Assembly: GCA_025617745.1 (NCBI GenBank)
Contig: CM046871.1
Coordinates: forward strand, 28,970,433-29,034,432
DNA: 64,000 nt
Direction: 5' to 3'
Source of the DNA: Heliocidaris erythrogramma
Taxonomy: Eukaryota; Echinodermata; Echinoidea; Camarodonta; Echinometridae
The notes under the pieces were generated by a model. It was not told the origin of the DNA. It made no database searches and was given only the letters and a program-made list of their open reading frames with translations. This document shows positions 49,693 through 60,720 of the stretch, one piece after another; positions within the stretch are counted from its first letter, which is position 1, and each line of letters starts with the position of its first letter. The translations under genes were made by a program, and so were the position numbers.

Positions 49693-51499
49693 ATGACCAC
49701 TATTCGTGGTGTGAATTCATTTAGAATCTAGTGTAAAGACAAGTATTGCTACTTGTAACTTACAAGCTTATCTGAAGATAAGCTCGTAGCCTACTCCATA
49801 AAAGTTTACACGGGTGAATAGGCTTCAATAGCTTTTGTGTGTATCAGCGGGCCTTTTTCCAGTCTAGATCATTCATACATGAGAGGAAAATATTTAAAAT
49901 TTCACTTTCAACTCTGAAACGGCACAGTAAGCATGGTAATAGTTGAAGAGTCCCTGAATCAGGTAATCTAGCAAATTTAAGAAAATTAAATCTTGCTTAG
50001 AGTAATTTCGTTGTCAGTTTTTGACTGCTGCAACAGTAAATGTTGGACACAGTGCCATAATTAGGGCCTATAAATGTGACCTGTCACAACAAAATGAGAC
50101 AGAAGTCGCTAGGCTAGAACTCGAGAAAATTGGGCAAATTAAAAAAAACTTCAAATTTCCTCATTTTTTTTTCTTAGCTGATTTGAATCTTCAATGTTTC
50201 ATGTATGCTCTGTAAAAAATTTGAATCCTAAATATAAAGGGAAAGGGTAGAAAAAGCAGTTTTTCTACGAGTGTTTTTTTTGGACAACTCTTCTATTTTT
50301 CCGGACAGCTGGCTCGTCCCAGAGCGAAAAGAAAGCCATCCGCTAGGCCCCGCCCCTAGCGACGCGTGGCTTTGTTCATTGGACGGTCACGTGGTCTCTG
50401 TAAAAGAATTTGCAACAAGTACATAATAATTATACTTAATGCTCGATCGCGCTGGCTTGCTTGTGCCGTCTCGAATTGTTCTGAAGATTAAGATCAGATA
50501 TTGCTTCTGTTATCATCGCATTCGTACTACTTTGGTCCCGTTATAATAAAGTACAATATTATCAATATTTCATTAATCTTTATTTTTGGGAGTCTCTCTT
50601 GTTTCGTTTTGAGTGCAGGCTAAACAAAAATCTTTTTCTTCTTTCTCTGTTTCAGTTATCAGTACCTCCCCTCTCTGTCTCTTTTTCTTTACAAGTTGAT
50701 TATTTTGTTACTTTGCTCAGCCTAGTAAGAGAGTCTGAAAGTGAAATAAGTCCTTTTGAATGGGGGAGGGGGTGAACCAAATGAAATTGTGACGGCGGAT
50801 GAAAATGTTTTAGAATGTGATACATGTTCAGAATGAGAGAGAGAGAACAATTCACTATTCATCTGAGGGTGCGTGTGAAAATAATAGACAAATTATTTAG
50901 CTCTATTAAAAGAAAAAAGAAAAAGTTGAAATTGAGAAGGTGGAAGATTTTGTAAAGCAAGACTCGACTAGCGCAGAGAATTGTTAATCGTCAATGAAAG
51001 ATCTCTTCATTACGAAGCTGGCTTAAGCCATCGCTGTTTAATCTATTGAAAGTAGAGAGGGAATAGAAAAGAGTTGACTTTCAAAACAGAAGTAAGAAGA
51101 ACTGGAAAGATGACTTACGAACAACGAAACTATTGATACACGATAATAATAAGGGGTAAAATCTGTAACCCTGTGAAAAGCCGAAAAGAAAATAAACCTT
51201 TTAACCAGAAAGAACAGTACATGTACCTGTATAGAGATTATGAAACAAGCGCGAGATTTAGGACAAAGAGAGAGAGAGAGAGAAAATCAATAATCGTCTC
51301 CTGCTGGAGGTGACTTAATCCTTGTTCTTTGAAAGGGGCGAATTCTCTACCTCTTTATAACATGGCGAAGAAGAAAAGAAATTAGCTATTAGACACCAGT
51401 AGATTGTATACATTTTTTTTTAGTCAACTATAGAGCGGAGAGAATCGATGACCTTCAAGCTAAGACGCTCTTTATCTTCATGTTCATACTACCAGTTAG

Positions 51500-51645
51500 C
51501 CAGGGGCGGATACAGAAAGGGGGACACACTGAGGAACCCTCCGTTTGACGAAGCCAAACGGCCATCTGGGGGGTCTGGGGCATACTCACACAAAACAGGG
51601 GGCGCACGCCCCTTGCGCCCCCCCTCTGCTTATTCTCTTATTCGT
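51500..51645. repeat. AGGGGCGGAT-type repeat fragment
   Basis: AGCCAGGGGCGGATACAGAAA starts a GC-rich stretch (CTGGGGGGTCTGGGG, CACGCCCCTTGCGCCCC) unlike the AT-rich host element. It looks like a nested fragment of another dispersed repeat. Confidence 0.45.
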
Positions 51646-52361
51646 TAAAGCCGAACAGACAAAGAGTTAGCTTTCAAAATAGAATTAAGAAGAACAGTCG
51701 AAATTATGATACAGGTGAAAGATTTAGAAGGAGAGAGAGAATTGTCTGGGTGTAAATTTTTACAAAAAGCAGTTGTCATTATTATTTATTTTGTTAAGCT
51801 CTAGCTAACTAGAGCGGCGCTAAGAAGCAGTTTATCTCTATCCCGCTTTTGAACATGACGATAAAAAGCGGCCAATTCTATAACTCTTTTTAACAGCCGA
51901 AAATAAAAGAAAATTATGTTTTAAAACTAGAATGAAAAGGCCCTCGGTTGCGATAATGAAACAAGTATCTGATTTGTTTTAAGCTTGAGTTAACTATTGG
52001 GCGGGGAGAAACGATGAATTTTAAGCAAGCTAAGATGCAGTTTGTCTTCGTCATGTTCATACCGCCAGTCAACATGACGATAATTAGCGGCCAAATCTCT
52101 TATTCGTTAAAAAATCCGAACAGACAAGAAAGAGTTAGCTTTCAAAATAGAATTAAGAAGAACAGTCAAAATTATGATACATGTGGCAGATTTAGAAGGA
52201 GAGAGATTGTTCGGGCATTAATTAAAAAAAAATTAAAGCTCTATTAACTATCTTTATCCTGCTGTTGAACATGGGGCATTGAAGATAAAAGAAATGAAGC
52301 TTTTTAACCATACAGAAAAGGACCTGTGTGGAGATTATGACACAAGCTCGTGATTGAGAAG

Positions 52362-52524
52362 CAGGGACCGCGGAACCGGGCGAGGGCTGCAGCCCCCCCT
52401 CCCCACTTTTTTTCCAGTTAACACGTGCATATGTATGGCAGTGCAAAAATGTGGTTATACACACAGCCCCCCCCCCCCCCCCCTACTTAGTCCCTCCACT
52501 TTCCAAGACGTTCCGCGGCCCCTG
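52362..52524. mobile_element. 163-bp CAGGG-ended MITE
   Basis: CAGGGACCGCGGAAC at the left and GTTCCGCGGCCCCTG at the right form the TIR. CAGGG ends are typical of hAT elements. A GAGAAG hexamer borders both sides, but a full 8-bp duplication is not clear. The interior has a C run (52467-52483). It is nested in the 3.6-kb element. Confidence 0.7.
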
Positions 52525-53844
52525 AGAAGGACAATGAGAGAGAAGAAAATCAATCGTTTCGCGAAGGCAGGATGTGACTTTATAATACTTGTTCTTTGAA
52601 AGGGGCGAATTCTTTACCTCTTTGACATGGCGAAAAGAAAAGAAAGACGCTTTTATAAAAAAAATTTAAAGGTAGAACTAACTAGAGCAGGATACAATTT
52701 CTTTATTATGCTTCTGTTTCATTCCATCATTGTTTAATCTGGTCATAAGTAAAGAACGAACCGAAAAGAGAGTTAGCTTTCAAAAGAAAGAAATAAAATT
52801 GTGGAGATTATGAAACAAGTGCGTGATGTAGAAGGAGAGAGAGAAATCAATAATCGTGTGTTAATTCTTCAGCTTATGAAAGCAGCGATTTCTATTGCTC
52901 TTTCACAAGACAAAAAGTAAAAAAAGCAAGCTTCATACGCAGACATCAACGATCTCTGTCAATATTATTCTTGGTAAAGACTAGTCTAATCACTAAATTT
53001 GCCAAAATTGAATGACTTTGCGACAATCGAATCCAAGCTATAAAAAGAAAGCAAATAACATTGAAAGAAATCAAGTTTACATGATTAATTTAGAAGATAT
53101 AATGAAATAAAAACCTCTGAAAGTTTGAACCATAATCTAATACATTTCCCCGCACAAAATGACAGACTTATAAACCTTTTGACTATAGCTAGGTTAATCA
53201 ACCCTTTAAGAAAATCATACCGGCATAGGAAAGGCTCAACGAAAAAAGCATGAAGTTGATGCGGGAAGCTTTTTCAGTGCCGTGAAAGTACTTGATTTGT
53301 TACCCTTTAAAGCGTTAGAATTCATGGCTTAAATGAATTAAAGATCCTAAAGAAACATAAGGACTAGTTTTTATTAGAATTAATAAACGGTTGCTAAGGG
53401 CTTTATAAAGATCTATTTGACATTACAAACGGAAAATGCTGCATGACTGCAAAACGGAAGTCAAACTTTGGAAGCGTTTTTCTCGAAGATAAACTTTGCC
53501 ACAGCCCTACTTTACTCAAGATTCAAAAGCTATTATCTCCACTAATACTCACTCTCTAGAGTTGAACTATATACCAAATTAAAGCCTATGAAACGGAGAA
53601 TAATAATCAATAATAAAATGCAATTTCAAAAAATGCGACTTCTGTCTCATTTTGACGTGACGGGTCACAAATGTCTATGAGTGGATGAATATTTGAATTT
53701 CAAAAATTTCTTTTGACTGTTTGAGGGTTACAAAATACAAATATGATTAGTTTACGTACAGAATGAGCATAAATTAGAAAGATAGAGTAGATTTATAAAG
53801 ACTAGTAAACTTATTGTTCTCTTCTCTTTTCCCGCAGTATCAGC

Positions 53845-54864
53845 ATGGCGCACAACACCATGAAAGACACAGCCACCAGCCAGAGGCACTGGGTAGAAGA
53901 CCTGTTCCCACCTCACTTCACTCTAAGTCTCGCTGACCTTACAAAGAAACCCCAACAGGCTGATGAAGGTACACAGGAGGCATGGAGGCAAGCACAGAGA
54001 AAGAAGGCCAAGGACATTTACCAGGAGGTTAAGGATAGAATGGATGCTGAAGCACAAATACCCAAGCACAAGAACATCCAGGTCGGCGAACCGCTGGCTG
54101 ATTTGAAGCAGAACGTCAGGTTGACGGGTAAAACAAAGAGAACTGATTCTTCAAGGAGGGATAAAATGCTCAGAAGTCATGATGGTGATGAGGAGAATCG
54201 AGTAGGAACAGGAGAAGATGGTCTTTGGTCTGCAGGAGAAATAGGGATCTTCAGAGAAGAATTTCAGAAAGTGAAGGAAGAGAAACAAATCGTTCATATT
54301 GAACTGAAAGCTCTGCAAAGGCACTACCGAGACCTTCAAAATAAATACAAACAACAGACTGAAGTTCTCAACACCAAAGTCAATGCACTGAAACAGTCTC
54401 GCCAAGAAAATGAGAGACTGCATTTAGAAAATCGGCATCTAACTAAGGATGTGCGACTGCAGAAAAGCAAGCTTGCGATGGCAGAAGACGACTACAGAGA
54501 AATTGTCGAGCAGCGATTGTCGATGAGGAAAGAGGCCATCGATCTTCGGAAGACTCTTTCTCAAACCAAGCAGGACCTAAAGGAAGTGAGAATCAAGTTA
54601 TCCGAAGCGGACACAAGACATAGGTTGGAGACCATGGAGAAGGAAGAGGCAATGAGGTTAGAGTATGAATCACAGATTGCTAGTCTGTACCAGGAGCTGG
54701 GGGAATGCAGGGCAGAGCTGGAGAAGGAACAGACTGAACACAAAAGATCCCGGAAGGCACTGGATCATCTAAGACTCCACTTTGCTCAGCAGTCAGAGAG
54801 AGCGAAGCCCAAGCAGCCCTCCTCTAGTGATAAAAGAACTCTCAACGTTCTTCAGCTATATTGA
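53845..54864 (+). CDS. CCDC160: CCDC160-like coiled-coil protein
   Basis: One uninterrupted 339-residue frame follows a good acceptor (TCTTTTCCCGCAG, exon from 53838), so a non-coding 5' exon lies upstream. The N-terminus has HWVEDLFPPHFTL (residues 15-27), matching the start of vertebrate CCDC160 (HW.E..F.P.F). Residues ~130-310 form a long charged coiled coil (EEFQKVKEEKQ onward). The end KALDHLRLHFAQQ matches the CCDC160 C-terminal RALELLRKHFA signature. CCDC160 has no established function. It is convergent with POLD3 on the other strand. Length is close to the vertebrate protein (about 325). It could instead be another small coiled-coil family member, since coiled coils inflate similarity, but the terminal motifs favour CCDC160. 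Confidence 0.72.
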   Translation: MAHNTMKDTATSQRHWVEDLFPPHFTLSLADLTKKPQQADEGTQEAWRQAQRKKAKDIYQEVKDRMDAEAQIPKHKNIQVGEPLADLKQNVRLTGKTKRTDSSRRDKMLRSHDGDEENRVGTGEDGLWSAGEIGIFREEFQKVKEEKQIVHIELKALQRHYRDLQNKYKQQTEVLNTKVNALKQSRQENERLHLENRHLTKDVRLQKSKLAMAEDDYREIVEQRLSMRKEAIDLRKTLSQTKQDLKEVRIKLSEADTRHRLETMEKEEAMRLEYESQIASLYQELGECRAELEKEQTEHKRSRKALDHLRLHFAQQSERAKPKQPSSSDKRTLNVLQLY

Positions 54865-55154
54865 GACAATTTCTCCTATAATGACATTTTGAAAATTGTG
54901 GACAAATATCACCGAGGATATGGACATGGTGCAATTTCATGGTGCAATTTCATGGTGCGTGTATTATCAAAATAATTGTGAAAGGGGTGGTTCCCCTTAG
55001 AATACTTGCACGGGGGGGGGGGGGGGGGGGGGGAGAGCTGTTGAGCTCCATGAATTTTCCTCATTTTCTTTTGTCTCATACCCTGGTGAAGTTTTTCATC
55101 TCGGATTCCTTTCTAAAACAGACTTCAAACAAGTATGACAATTGTGTTTAATAT

Positions 55155-55160
55155 AATAAA
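55155..55160 (+). terminator. Candidate polyadenylation signal of the CCDC160-like gene
   Basis: AATAAA lies about 290 bases after the stop codon, in AT-rich sequence, before repeats begin. Confidence 0.45.
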
Positions 55161-55499
55161 ATTTAAGATTACAATTAACTGTAACAACTTGTTGGCATTG
55201 CTTTATTTTTACTGGATGGCTAACTTTCCTGTGACATTCTTTCTCCATATTGGTGATTTGCCCAGTCTTTGAAAACTTAACCACTAAAACAACCTTGAGT
55301 TTCTGGTCATTTTTCTGTCGTAGACAGGTCTAGGATAAGGATCATTGCATCAATGTGTTTATGTTGAGGTTGATAATGGTTCCAGAATGGTTCACAGCTA
55401 GCAGCATATATGCACTGGTAGTTTATGCTGTCGGAAAGTAAACTGAACATGGTGCATGGGAGAAAAATGTATAGGTGGGATGAGCTTCAGAATACTGTA

Positions 55500-55565
55500 C
55501 AATATTATGGAGGGAGGGAGAGAGAGGGGGGGGGGGGGGGGGGGGGGGGGGTATGAGAGAGAGGG
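55500..55565. repeat. GA/G-rich low-complexity tract
   Basis: GGAGGGAGGGAGAGAGAGG is followed by a run of about 24 G and then more GAGA. Confidence 0.9.
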
Positions 55566-55668
55566 GACAAGAAGAAGCAAAATGAAAGAGTGATATGAAA
55601 GCCAGTTGAGCCCAAGTAATATGGAGTGTACCTGTAAGTCATGTCATGTCTATACATGTATTTTAAAA

Positions 55669-55984
55669 TACAGTGGAAACTCACTATAACGAGGACCTTG
55701 GTACCATGAAAATTACCTTGTACTAGTATCAGGAATCTGCTTATTTATCACGGTAAAAAACACCAAAAGCACAGAAAGGCCAGGGACCAGCAAAATGACC
55801 TTGCTTACATGTATATCAGGAATTTCATTACATCAGGGGCCTGTAACATAAAGCGATACAATCAATCTTACGATCAATTGTAACTCTTCAGTACATGGTT
55901 TGCCATAGACGTACGATTGATAGATTGACTGTATCTCTTTATGTTACAGGCCCCAGAGCTCTTTATAACGCCTTTCCACTGTAC
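55669..55984. repeat. pogo/Tigger-like MITE with a hairpin MITE inside
   Basis: The left end is TACAGTGGAAACTCACTATA and the right end TTTATAACGCCTTTCCACTGTA. The right part is interrupted by the hairpin at 55836-55954, after which AGAGCTCTTTATAAC continues as in the related copy at 58642. Confidence 0.8.
55836..55954. repeat. Hairpin MITE nested in a pogo-like MITE
   Basis: GGGGCCTGTAACATAAAGCG pairs with TTTATGTTACAGGCCCC. It is the same family as 33350-33480. Confidence 0.88.
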
Positions 55985-55993
55985 AGGAGGTAT

Positions 55994-56113
55994 GGTGGAA
56001 CCTCATAAAGGACACTGTTATTACAAACTTGTTATAATAATGTACTAAAGAGTTTATAACAAGGTAATTTTCTATGTCCAGGGAGTATGTTATAAGGAGA
56101 TTCCACGGTATTA
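55994..56113. repeat. pogo/Tigger-like MITE
   Basis: GGTGGAACCTCATAAAGGACA at the left and TATAAGGAGATTCCACGGTA at the right, with paired TTATAAC motifs inside. Confidence 0.75.
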
Positions 56114-56119
56114 CAAGTA

Positions 56120-57990
56120 TTAAAAAAATGAGGGGGAAAAAAAAGAAAAGAGGAAGGTAGAGATTGAAGTCAGACATTAAAAGACTGAATTCATCCATAT
56201 CAAAATAATGGAATTTATTTGTACAATTACATCATTCCAAATCATATATGTATGGTCCTCATGACCATATAAACAATATCAAGTACAGGTTATTTTGTGA
56301 AAGTACAACATAGTTGTTACTGCATATATAAATTTTATGAAAGGTGACCCTTACCGGTATTACACAAATAGTAGGCCATCAAATGATTAAGTGAATACCC
56401 ATCTACATTTACACAAGCTTGTTTGGTTTATCAGGGGAACTCTACTTTTTAAAAGGGAAACAAATCGTTTTAAGTGGTGCATGTATCTAATCAATAACAA
56501 GAACTTCTAATTTGCATTTCATCTAACAGAATTTACAAAGGAAATCAAATCAAATGGACACTTGAACTATCATGAATGCTATAATTTGTGCATTACTTTA
56601 TACTTGTGTAAATTTGAAATTGCCTAGAACCTGATAAGGAAATAAATAAATTGAAATGGGAAGAAGTTTATCCTTAATAACAATGATTTAGTTGAAAATC
56701 ATAGCAAATCAGAGAATATATATACAGAATATATGCTTTAATAATGGGTGAAAATGAGAGAACCCCTCCCCCTGTTTTCATAGAGACACCTTTTATATGG
56801 TTGAAAAGAGCTTAAAAAGATTCATATTGTTATGATACACATTCCAAATTCTATCATAAACAAGGAATATATTCCTCTAGTGATATATTTGATTGAGTGA
56901 CCTTGCAAATACCCAAAAACAAAAAGAGGCATGTACAATGTACTTCAGACATATATTTGAATACATATTTGTACAAAGTTTCATGCACAACATATGAAAA
57001 TACATGTATGTACCTTTCTTTCTAAAATTTGATATCAGGCAGTCAACATTTTTTTTTAAACGATTCCCTGAAGAGGTACGAGAATGAGTAAACCAAAATC
57101 GCATATTTTTCTTTTCAATATTTACTGATAATAAAGTTTGACTGAAGTCCAGCTTATCATTGTAGAAATGCCTTTAGCAAGACACATACGAGGTGAACAA
57201 GTCCTGTCATAATATTATATATTTTAAGCTCTCATGCAAATTTGTAGTACTGATATTCTGTAGTGAGTAGCTACATGATGATGCAAGAAATACCATAATG
57301 AACTTCTTTCTTTCTTTCTTATTTTAGTATTCAAACCTGTGATACAAAGATTGCTTTAATAGGAAACACGAAACAGTCTATATGGACAGGTAATCTTTAT
57401 AAACAGGTTCATTGAATAACAAGTGTCAGGCCAAGATAAGGGGAAAATGGTATTTATAGACATGTAAACTTTGTACAATTGATCACAGTTAATCTGATTG
57501 TACGTCATACAATAGGGAAGGTATATTTAAATAGCATGGTCAATCCACAAGAACAATCTTAGTTAAAAGCCTCTTCGACGTTCCTTAGTCTCAAACTGAG
57601 TTTTCTGAATGAGTGTGCAGCACAGAATTAAAAAAAAACTCCACGAGTACAAACTGTTCAGGGTGATGAAATGCATTCATTTTGGTAGCCATCCGCTTAG
57701 TTCGACAGTGATATGGGCAATTTTCCACCATCGGGCATCTTCCCCAAATGCACATGTACATGATTCCTCATTGAAGAGTCTCATATGACAGACATGTCTT
57801 CCACAGTATCATTCATCGACTTTTATGTCCCGGTGAAGGACATTCAAATAAAATCTTCTCCTGAGCTAAGTTGAACATTCTTCACGTAGTCCCCAAAGGA
57901 ATGATGGCGATAGCACGAGCCTGAAAATGTTTGATGCCTCTATAAGCTCCAGCACAGGTACTCCTGCATCATTGTCTCTAAATCACTGGC
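56120..57990 (-). other. POLD3 3' UTR and intergenic region
   Basis: No coding region is recognised. Minus-strand AATAAA (TTTATT on the plus strand) near 56213 is one candidate polyadenylation signal, implying a ~1.8-kb 3' UTR; this is a guess. Confidence 0.4.
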
Positions 57991-57997
57991 AGAATCC

Positions 57998-60669
57998 TCA
58001 CTTTTTCTTGAAGAAGCTCATCAGAGATGACTGCTTTCCTTTACTGCTTGGTGGTGATGTCTTCTTTCCCTTTCCTTTCCTTCCTTTCTTATCATCTTCG
58101 TCGTCTGAATCCTTGTCCTCTTTCTTGGGCTGTGGTTTGGGCTTCTGTGCGGGTGGAGGAGCGTCATCATCGCTGGCATCTGTAGACTCGCTCTCCCAGA
58201 CCTTCTCTGTCACTATGTGAACAAAATGAATTGCAAGAATTGATAATTCCCAATTACACAACAGGAAGCTACACAATAATACCATTTTGAAGCCCCTGTT
58301 CTGTTACGGTAAGACCTCAAAACACTTGGTATTCGATATTGCTAATAATAGTGTTCACTTGTTTTTACCACAGTCTGATGCAGTATGTTTGTGTAGGCGG
58401 TAGGCCCGTGTACCCCTATTAGTGTCCATTACTATTCACTGTGTGATTTTCAGCAAGATTTAGCAATGTTCCACTTTTTAAATTTTAATGATACAGTGGA
58501 ACCTCACTATAACAAGGACCTTGGGTGCATAAAAACTACCTTGTTATATCAGGAATCTCCTTATACCAGGTTAAAAAAAAAGAACATTAAGACCAGGGAC
58601 CAGGAAAATTACCTTGATATATCAGGAATCTTGTTATAATCAGAGCTCTCTATAATGAGTTTCTACTGTACCAAACTTTTTAATACTTTTAATACTTTTT
58701 TAATACTTTTAATACTTACGGGTGTTGATAATGTACTACATGTAAATGTGAATGACTAATGGGGTGTTTCAAGAAAGTTGCAATCAATTGCAAATCCCCC
58801 AAATCAGTTGCAAGTCTAGCAATTGATTGCAAGTTCCATTTAAAATACATGTATCATATTTGCAATTGATTGCAAATGGGGGATTTCCAATTGATTGCAA
58901 CTTTCTTGCAACACCCCATTAGTCATTCACATTTACATGTAGTACATTATCAACAATTCAGTAGAACTTCTACAGTTTCTTACACAATAAAATTGCATGA
59001 CCAGTCCTGTGCTGAACATGATATTAAATCCTTCTGTGTAACTATGGTTGCAAACTATAATCCTAAACGAACTTTCAAGAGACGCATTCAGGATCTCAAA
59101 TCTGTGTTTCCGCATTAAATTTGGCTTTACATATCTTCTTTAGGGAACAACCTTCACAATGTATGTACCTGTTGCTACTTAACCCCTACCTTGAGTGTTG
59201 AACATTTTGTTTAGGCTCAGAATGGCTTGAAAATTCTTCCTCATACAGAAACCTGTGCCATCAGTGCAATGTTTATTCCTATGCAATATATCTTTGCCCT
59301 GTCTGCTGAAGAAAAATGTCATTAAAAGTTAATAGTTAAATCTTGAAAATTTATTTTTGACAATTGCTCAAAAATCTGTTGGCATGGAAGGGGTTAAGAA
59401 CAAAACATCCAGTAGAACATTGCTATTCTTGAGCAGGATTTGCCACTCATGGCACAGGAGGGGTTAAAGATAAAAGAAAATCTAGTCTTACCCATACAGC
59501 CTTCTTCATCCACTGTAACTTTGCTTTTAAGAACCCTCTTCCTGATCCTCCTCTTCCCACTCGATGACCTCTCTTCCGATTGGCTCTTAGATGGGGGTGT
59601 GGCCTCATCCTCCTCATCTGATTGGACAGGTTGGGCCACAGGGGGCGGGGTAGGTGGGATGGGGCTATCATCTAGAAATGATAATGTACCCCAGAGTAGT
59701 AATGTGATTTAACGTCATTGTTAAAAGCTATTCCAGTTTTGAAATGTACTCAAATTACCATAAGACAATATAGACCCGTCTAATATTTAGTACACATGGA
59801 ATTACTCTTGAGTATATGTCAAATGGTGTTTACATCAATCTGTTAACATAACATTGTTCTTGTCAACATGAAGGCTTTCGAGAGGCCTGTCAGGCATAGC
59901 AACAGCTAACATGCAAGGTGGATGCCATTTATAGAGATACTATTATTCATAGCAAACAAATTTAATGGTTGGTATATTCAAGTTCTGGTGAGGAGCCAAA
60001 AAAAAAAAGAAGAATTACATTAGTAAACTTGTCTATTCCTACATGTAATAATCAAAATATACACCTGGGTAAAGAGTGGCAAACACAGACTAGTGTCTTG
60101 CTAAGGGACACTGAAGTTCGAACATGACTACTTGTTCCCCAGTCCAGTAATATATCCACTATACCTTGACATATCTTCTTGCGATAAAACGATATCATAG
60201 TTCCAGGTGATAGCACGGGTGGAAATTTTAATAGTTATATTTTATTCCCTAAAATCTAGACTGTAATTCTATCCTCCTCCCACTAGATTTGTGGTCACCT
60301 ACCCATGTCCTCTTGCTCCTCATCCTCCTCCTCTTCACTACTGCTGTCTTCTTGCTGGATGATACGCCTTCGTTTCCTAGCAACCGTTTGCTTCTGCCTT
60401 TCATCATCTGCATGAAAGTAATCAAGACGAGTATGATAAAACAACTTCAACAAAACAAAATATTGGATAACAGGGAATTACAGTCACAATCATAAGTGCA
60501 TCACTCTAATTTTTGGCTCTAGTAAGCAGAGCGTATTTCAAGAGAAAACTGTCAAAGAGTGATTATAAAGAGTTGACCATGTATCAAATTTTTGCAAAAA
60601 AATCAAGAGATGGTAGACTATTGGACTACAGAGCAAGACAAAGAGAGAAAAAGATTGCCAAATACAAAG

Positions 60670-60720
<51 letters not shown>

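Larger units (their letters stand above)
50072..53672. mobile_element. 3.6-kb element with 34-bp TIRs and AAAT flanks
   Basis: The body 50076-53668 begins GTGACCTGTCACAACAAAAT, continuing GAGACAGAAGTCGC; the far end is its complement with three mismatches. AAAT flanks both sides. Inside, 50940-52900 is a set of degenerate repeats: GTTAGCTTTCAAAATAGAAT, TGTTCTTTGAAAGGGGCGAA and GAGATTATGAAACAAG each recur two to four times. GAGAGAGA tracts recur too. No transposase was recognised; the superfamily is unknown. It ends about 170 bp before the coding exon of the CCDC160-like gene. Confidence 0.8.
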
